From contig CALAGD010000018.1 in assembly GCA_937891425.1 (NCBI GenBank), forward strand, positions 1 through 9,339: a stretch of DNA of 9,339 bases, given 5' to 3'. Positions 6,613 to 9,339 of the stretch are shown in pieces (position 1 is the stretch's first letter; every line of letters begins with the position of its first letter). The translations under genes and the position numbers were made by a program. The notes under the pieces are model-generated. The model was not told the DNA's origin. It saw nothing but the letters and a program-made list of their open reading frames with translations, and did not search any database. The stretch is from an uncultured Pigmentiphaga sp. (lineage in GTDB: Bacteria; Pseudomonadota; Gammaproteobacteria; Burkholderiales; Burkholderiaceae_B).

Positions 6613-7485
6613 TCAGGGCTTGTCGGACGTCTCGTCGCAGGCACCGCTTGCGCCCTCACCGGCTTCCTCGGCGGGGGCAGACAGCGAGATATCAGCGTCA
6701 GCAAATACACCAGCGCGCACCAGGGCATCGGCAAGCCTGACGAACTCGTCGACACCCAGCTCCTCCGCCCGCGCGGTGGCAGGAATTGCCAGTGCATCCC
6801 AATCAATCTGGCGCGCCCAGTCACCCAGGCTGCGCCGCAGCATCTTGCGCCGTTGGGCAAACGCCTGCTGAACTACGTATGCAAATGCCGCGTCGCTCAT
6901 GGGTCGCGGCCGCCGCGCTTCGGGCAAAGGCTTCATGCGCACTACCGCAGACATGACCTTGGGAGGCGGATCAAACGCATCGGGCGGCACGTCGAACAGT
7001 TTCTCGATGGCAAAGCGCGATTGCAGCATGATGGCAAGCCGCCCGTTGGCCGGGTCACCGGGCCCGGCAACCATGCGGTCGACCACTTCGCGCTGCAGCA
7101 TGAAGTGCTGGTCAACCACGATGTCGGCAAACTTCATGAGGTGAAACAACAATGGCGTGGAGATGTTGTAAGGCAGATTCCCCACGATGCGCAGGCCTGT
7201 GCCGAACTGCGCAAAATCTACCCGGAGCGCATCATCTTCCACAACTACCAGCTGGTCCTTTGGCGCCTGGCGCCGCAACCGCCCCGCCAGGTCGCGATCG
7301 AGTTCAATGACACGCAGGCGTTCGACATGCCGTAGCAGCGGCCAGGTTAGCGCGGCCAGCCCCGGGCCGATCTCGATCAGCACGTCATCACGCGCCGGCG
7401 CGATGGCCCGCACGATCCGTTCAATGACAGCGTCGTCGACCAGAAAATGTTGGCCAAATCGTTTTCGAGGTTGATGCCGTTTCAT
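6613..7485 (-). CDS. rsmA: 16S rRNA (adenine(1518)-N6/adenine(1519)-N6)-dimethyltransferase
   Basis: RsmA (KsgA) dimethylates two adjacent adenines in the 3' terminal hairpin of 16S rRNA using S-adenosylmethionine, a late checkpoint in 30S subunit assembly. Motif X is RKRFGQHFL (7-15). The SAM-binding motif I is EIGPGLAALT (38-47), with A where E. coli has G, a substitution I believe common in betaproteobacteria. E61 in IELDRD binds the ribose, and D86 lies in EDDAL. The catalytic NLPYNIST is at 103-110, followed by MLQREVVDRM (129-138) and the C-terminal helical domain (about 190-260). It has 290 residues against 273 in E. coli; most of the excess is an Ala/Glu/Asp-rich tail (about 266-290) that looks disordered. 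The ATG at 7485 has GGAAG about seven bases upstream. The usual pdxA and apaGH neighbours are not in this window. It is divergent from the dehydrogenase gene and upstream of pykA. Confidence 0.95.
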   Translation of the reverse strand: MKRHQPRKRFGQHFLVDDAVIERIVRAIAPARDDVLIEIGPGLAALTWPLLRHVERLRVIELDRDLAGRLRRQAPKDQLVVVEDDALRVDFAQFGTGLRIVGNLPYNISTPLLFHLMKFADIVVDQHFMLQREVVDRMVAGPGDPANGRLAIMLQSRFAIEKLFDVPPDAFDPPPKVMSAVVRMKPLPEARRPRPMSDAAFAYVVQQAFAQRRKMLRRSLGDWARQIDWDALAIPATARAEELGVDEFVRLADALVRAGVFADADISLSAPAEEAGEGASGACDETSDKP

Positions 7486-7512
7486 AGATTTCTTCCAGCG
7501 CCCACAGCCATC

Positions 7513-7518
7513 ATTCTA
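7513..7518 (-). promoter_or_regulatory. Possible -10 box for rsmA
   Basis: On the minus strand TAGAAT lies about 28 bases upstream of the rsmA ATG, one mismatch from TATAAT. Position and spacing would suit a promoter with a leader of about 20 bases. No good -35 box is seen at 16-18 bases, so this is tentative. It lies in the 182-base divergent region 7486-7667, where I see no gene and no clear promoter for the plus-strand gene. Confidence 0.3.
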
Positions 7519-7667
7519 ACGGTGCTGCCCGTCCCTGATGCGGAAATCCTGTACCTGAGTTAGCATGATGACCCCGTCCGCTCGAAGATATCAACAACAA
7601 ACGCATCACGGCAGGCGCTGCGGAGCCCTCGTGCCTGAAACCTGCCAACGGACCAAGTTCAAGCAAC

Positions 7668-8639
7668 ATGGACACATCCACCACGAACCCCTCGGTAAAG
7701 CACGATATCGTCATTCTCGATCGCGCAAGCCTGCCCTTCGACGACTTCGACCTCAGCGAATTCGGCACAGTAACAGCCTGGTCCGGTACGCGCGAAGAGG
7801 AAGTCATTGACCGGGCCCGCACGGCCACCATCGTGGTCACCAACAAGGTTCCAATCCGCCGGGCGGCCCTGGAACGGTTGCCGCGGCTGCAGCTGATTGC
7901 AGTACCTGCCACGGGCCTAAACCACCTCGACACCGAATACTGCCGCCAGCGCGGCATCGCCATCGTCAACGTCGAAGGGTATGCCAGCATCGGCATCGCC
8001 GAGCACGTGCTGGCGCTGATTCTTGCGCTTCGCCGCAACCTCGCGGGTTTTCGTGATGACCTGGGTCGCGGCCTGTGGTCGAAGTCGGATTGTTTCAGCC
8101 TCTTCACCCGATCGGTTACCGATGTTCGCGGCAGCGTGCTGGGCATTGTGGGCAGGGGCACATTGGGAACCGCCACCGCCCGACTGGCCGAAGCGGTAGG
8201 GATGAAGGTGTTGTATGCCGAGCACCGGGGTGCAGCCAGCGTCCGGCCGGGCTATACACGATTTGAAGAGGTACTGGCCCAGTGCGACGTGCTCAGTCTG
8301 CACTGCCCACTGACTCCAGGCACTCAGAATCTCATCGGCGCGGCCGAACTCGCCGCGATGAAACCTACCGCGCTGCTCATCAATACGGCGCGGGGCGCGC
8401 TGGTGGACGAAGCCGCACTGTTGCATGCCCTGAAGCAGGGCGTGATCGCGGGCGCCGGCCTCGACGTCCTGAGCGTCGAGCCGCCACCGTCCGACCATCC
8501 ACTGCTTGCGGCCAACTTGCCCAACCTCATCATTACGCCGCACGTGTCGTGGACCAGTGACACTTCGCTACGCGAACTGAAACGGCAATTGATCGAGCGC
8601 ATGCGCGCCGCAGTGCAGGCACTGACGGACGCGTCCTGA
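7668..8639 (+). CDS. NAD-dependent D-2-hydroxyacid dehydrogenase (hydroxypyruvate reductase/glycerate dehydrogenase-like)
   Basis: This cytoplasmic oxidoreductase should interconvert a 2-oxoacid and a D-2-hydroxyacid with NAD(P)H. Its 323 residues match the length of methylotroph hydroxypyruvate reductase (about 322), and the motif layout is similar, so hydroxypyruvate to D-glycerate is the best guess. ATGLNHLD (81-88) forms part of the substrate loop, and AEHVLALILALRR (111-123) is the family helix. The dinucleotide-binding GxGxxG is G162-R-G-T-L-G167. The catalytic triad is complete: R242 in NTARGALVDE, E271 in SVEPPP and H292 in TPHVSW. E185 near the end of the second Rossmann strand (YAEHRG) suggests NADH preference, although the following H-R makes this uncertain. 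The ATG at 7668 has only a weak purine stretch upstream. It stands alone, divergent from rsmA. Glyoxylate or another 2-oxoacid could equally be the substrate. Confidence 0.88.
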   Translation: MDTSTTNPSVKHDIVILDRASLPFDDFDLSEFGTVTAWSGTREEEVIDRARTATIVVTNKVPIRRAALERLPRLQLIAVPATGLNHLDTEYCRQRGIAIVNVEGYASIGIAEHVLALILALRRNLAGFRDDLGRGLWSKSDCFSLFTRSVTDVRGSVLGIVGRGTLGTATARLAEAVGMKVLYAEHRGAASVRPGYTRFEEVLAQCDVLSLHCPLTPGTQNLIGAAELAAMKPTALLINTARGALVDEAALLHALKQGVIAGAGLDVLSVEPPPSDHPLLAANLPNLIITPHVSWTSDTSLRELKRQLIERMRAAVQALTDAS

Positions 8640-8710
8640 CCCGTTCGCCCCGCCAACGAGGCATCAGTGTGCAGCAGCTCCCATGGGGTGCCGCACGCCG
8701 CGTAGGGAGC

Positions 8711-8723
8711 GGGCGCCCCGCCC
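8711..8723 (+). terminator. Small GC hairpin after the dehydrogenase gene (weak)
   Basis: GGGCG (8711-8715) and CGCCC (8719-8723) can pair around a 3-base loop, about 70 bases after the dehydrogenase stop. There is no T-run. Apart from this, the 203 bases from 8640 to 8842 show no gene or clear signal. Confidence 0.15.
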
Positions 8724-8842
8724 CCGATCCGTTCTCACTGCCTGCTCCGCCCGTCAGGGCAACGCGGTGATGGCAGTCATGCATGGCGCTGCGGCCTGCG
8801 GGCGGATCACGGCCTCACTGCACACTTTCTTTCAAAATGGGT

Positions 8843-8848
8843 TATAAT
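8843..8848 (+). promoter_or_regulatory. -10 box of the tRNA-His promoter
   Basis: A perfect TATAAT lies 15 bases upstream of the mature tRNA 5' end. The expected start near 8855 leaves a very short leader for RNase P to remove. The -35 region is poor: CTGCAC at 8818-8823 would need a 19-base spacer, so the position of the -35 box is uncertain. Confidence 0.65.
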
Positions 8849-8863
8849 GATTATCTTTACGGC

Positions 8864-8940
8864 GGTGGCTGTAGCTCAGCTGGTAGAGTCCCGGATTGTG
8901 ATTCCGGTTGTCGTGGGTTCGAGTCCCATCAGCCACCCCA
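8864..8940 (+). tRNA. tRNA-His (anticodon GTG)
   Basis: The 77-base cloverleaf carries anticodon GTG at 8898-8900, read by histidine codons CAC and CAT. The acceptor stem pairs GTGGCTG with CAGCCAC. G-1 at 8864 faces the discriminator base C73 (8937), the hallmark identity pair of bacterial tRNA-His, and both are encoded. The anticodon stem CCGGA/TCCGG is perfect, the T arm contains GGTTCGAGTCC, and the CCA end is encoded (8938-8940). The sequence closely matches E. coli tRNA-His. The gene stands alone in the window. A C-rich stretch follows (about 8950-8975), with no hairpin terminator. Confidence 0.98.
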
Positions 8941-9130
8941 CCCATCATCTACCTCCCCCTTCTTGCACCCTTCCAGGTCGCACAAGCGATCGTCCCTTGC
9001 CAAGGCCACCTGTTCAGACACGGCTCTGCTTCATCCGCCGGCAACGAACTGCCCACCACGGGTACCGACACCCTCCTTGCCTCACCTGGTCTGGCTGACC
9101 CCCCAAGGCGCAGGCGCGCACGTGGGCATC

Positions 9131-9165
9131 GGGTCAAATTGCGTTTAGCCGGGTCAATGCATTGC
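9131..9165. repeat. Short direct repeat GGGTCAA with adjacent 10-bp palindrome
   Basis: CGGGTCAA occurs at 9130-9137 and again at 9150-9157, 20 bases apart, each followed closely by ATTGC. The second copy runs into the perfect palindrome CAATGCATTG (9155-9164). The pair spans the stop codon of the Cas2-like fragment. It may be chance, or a small binding site or terminal remnant. Confidence 0.2.
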
Positions 9166-9339
9166 ATGCCGCCCAGTCGCTTACCTTGAAAACAAGCACA
9201 CGATCTTTCACATCGATCCTGTACGACAGGTGGTCAAGCAGCATTTCGCACGACAGGCTGTTGTAGCGCAATGCCCACGTGCGATCGAGAATCCGTTTTG
9301 CCCCCAACTCTTCAAGTGCATCGCTGAGCGGTTGAACGT
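9134..9339 (-). CDS. C-terminal fragment of a small Cas2-like/SinR-family protein (cut by the window end)
   Basis: Reading the minus strand from 9337 gives 67 residues ending at a TGA (9134-9136); the N-terminus lies beyond the window. The sequence contains LSDALEELGAKRILDRTWAL, then a second helix with LLDHLSYRID, then the strand DRVLVFKVSDWAA and a short tail ending LNAI. This order of helix, W-containing strand, D-HL helix, D-R-(V/L)-LV strand and D-W-A matches what I recall of short (about 90 residues) stand-alone proteins annotated as SinR-family or CRISPR Cas2-like, which have a ferredoxin-like fold. The other minus-strand frames stop in this interval. Because the N-terminal beta strand with its catalytic-type aspartate is outside the window, activity cannot be judged. 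No CRISPR repeats are present nearby, so a link to CRISPR adaptation is not implied. Confidence 0.55.
   Translation of the reverse strand, partial: VQPLSDALEELGAKRILDRTWALRYNSLSCEMLLDHLSYRIDVKDRVLVFKVSDWAACNALTRLNAI

Noticed and set aside
6145..7335. 396-residue plus-strand open frame spanning parts of pykA and rsmA
   Set aside because: It crosses two well-recognised minus-strand genes and the gap between them, with shadow-frame composition.
8941..9133. Possible att site or duplicated tRNA 3' end downstream of tRNA-His
   Set aside because: I searched for a second copy of the tRNA 3' segment in the remaining bases and found none.
8783..9189. Plus-strand open frames of 83-121 residues overlapping tRNA-His
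   Set aside because: They read through the tRNA and its C-rich downstream region; such frames across tRNA genes are common artefacts.
1..9339. CRISPR array, insertion sequence or prophage genes
   Set aside because: No regularly spaced repeats, transposase or integrase motifs, or terminal inverted repeats were visible; the Cas2-like fragment alone does not imply a CRISPR locus.

Overview
The window looks like chromosomal DNA of a GC-rich, Gram-negative proteobacterium. Gene content and protein style point to a betaproteobacterium, most likely of the order Burkholderiales and possibly Alcaligenaceae-like. That placement is an inference from remembered family resemblance, mainly of the fused SpmA/SpmB-type membrane protein, the anchored coiled-coil protein and the pyruvate kinase; it has not been tested by a search. 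Most of the window is ordinary core genome. The accessory-looking parts are the two edges.

Layout, left to right. (1) Positions 1-1178, plus strand: the C-terminal part of a large RTX-like, probably type I-secreted surface or exoprotein. A short DUF4214-like piece at the very edge is in a different frame from the rest, so the gene carries an apparent single-base frameshift near 47-56. (2) A strong hairpin at 1191-1213 ends the convergent minus-strand transcript. (3) Minus strand, 1223-3500: a membrane-anchored coiled-coil protein of unknown function, downstream of a cardiolipin synthase with two intact HKD motifs. (4) Plus strand, 3748-4977: a 409-residue membrane protein that fuses SpmA-like and SpmB-like nucleoside-recognition (Gate) domains, divergent from the cardiolipin synthase. 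(5) Minus strand, 5050-7485: rsmA (16S rRNA dimethyladenosine transferase), followed by pykA (pyruvate kinase of the E. coli PykA type, with a K+-independent sequence signature). (6) Plus strand, 7668-8639: an NAD-dependent D-2-hydroxyacid dehydrogenase resembling hydroxypyruvate reductase. (7) Plus strand, 8864-8940: tRNA-His(GTG) with a perfect TATAAT -10 box and an encoded CCA end. (8) Positions 9134-9339, minus strand: the C-terminal 67 residues of a small protein resembling the Cas2-like/SinR family, cut by the window end.

The genes do not form one pathway. They are separate housekeeping units: envelope lipid synthesis, glycolysis, ribosome maturation, hydroxyacid metabolism and a tRNA. 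They are arranged as divergent and convergent neighbours with short gaps. I see no CRISPR array, insertion sequence, prophage gene or complete novel defence system. The two places most worth a second look are the frameshifted secreted protein at the left edge and the Cas2-like fragment downstream of tRNA-His at the right edge.
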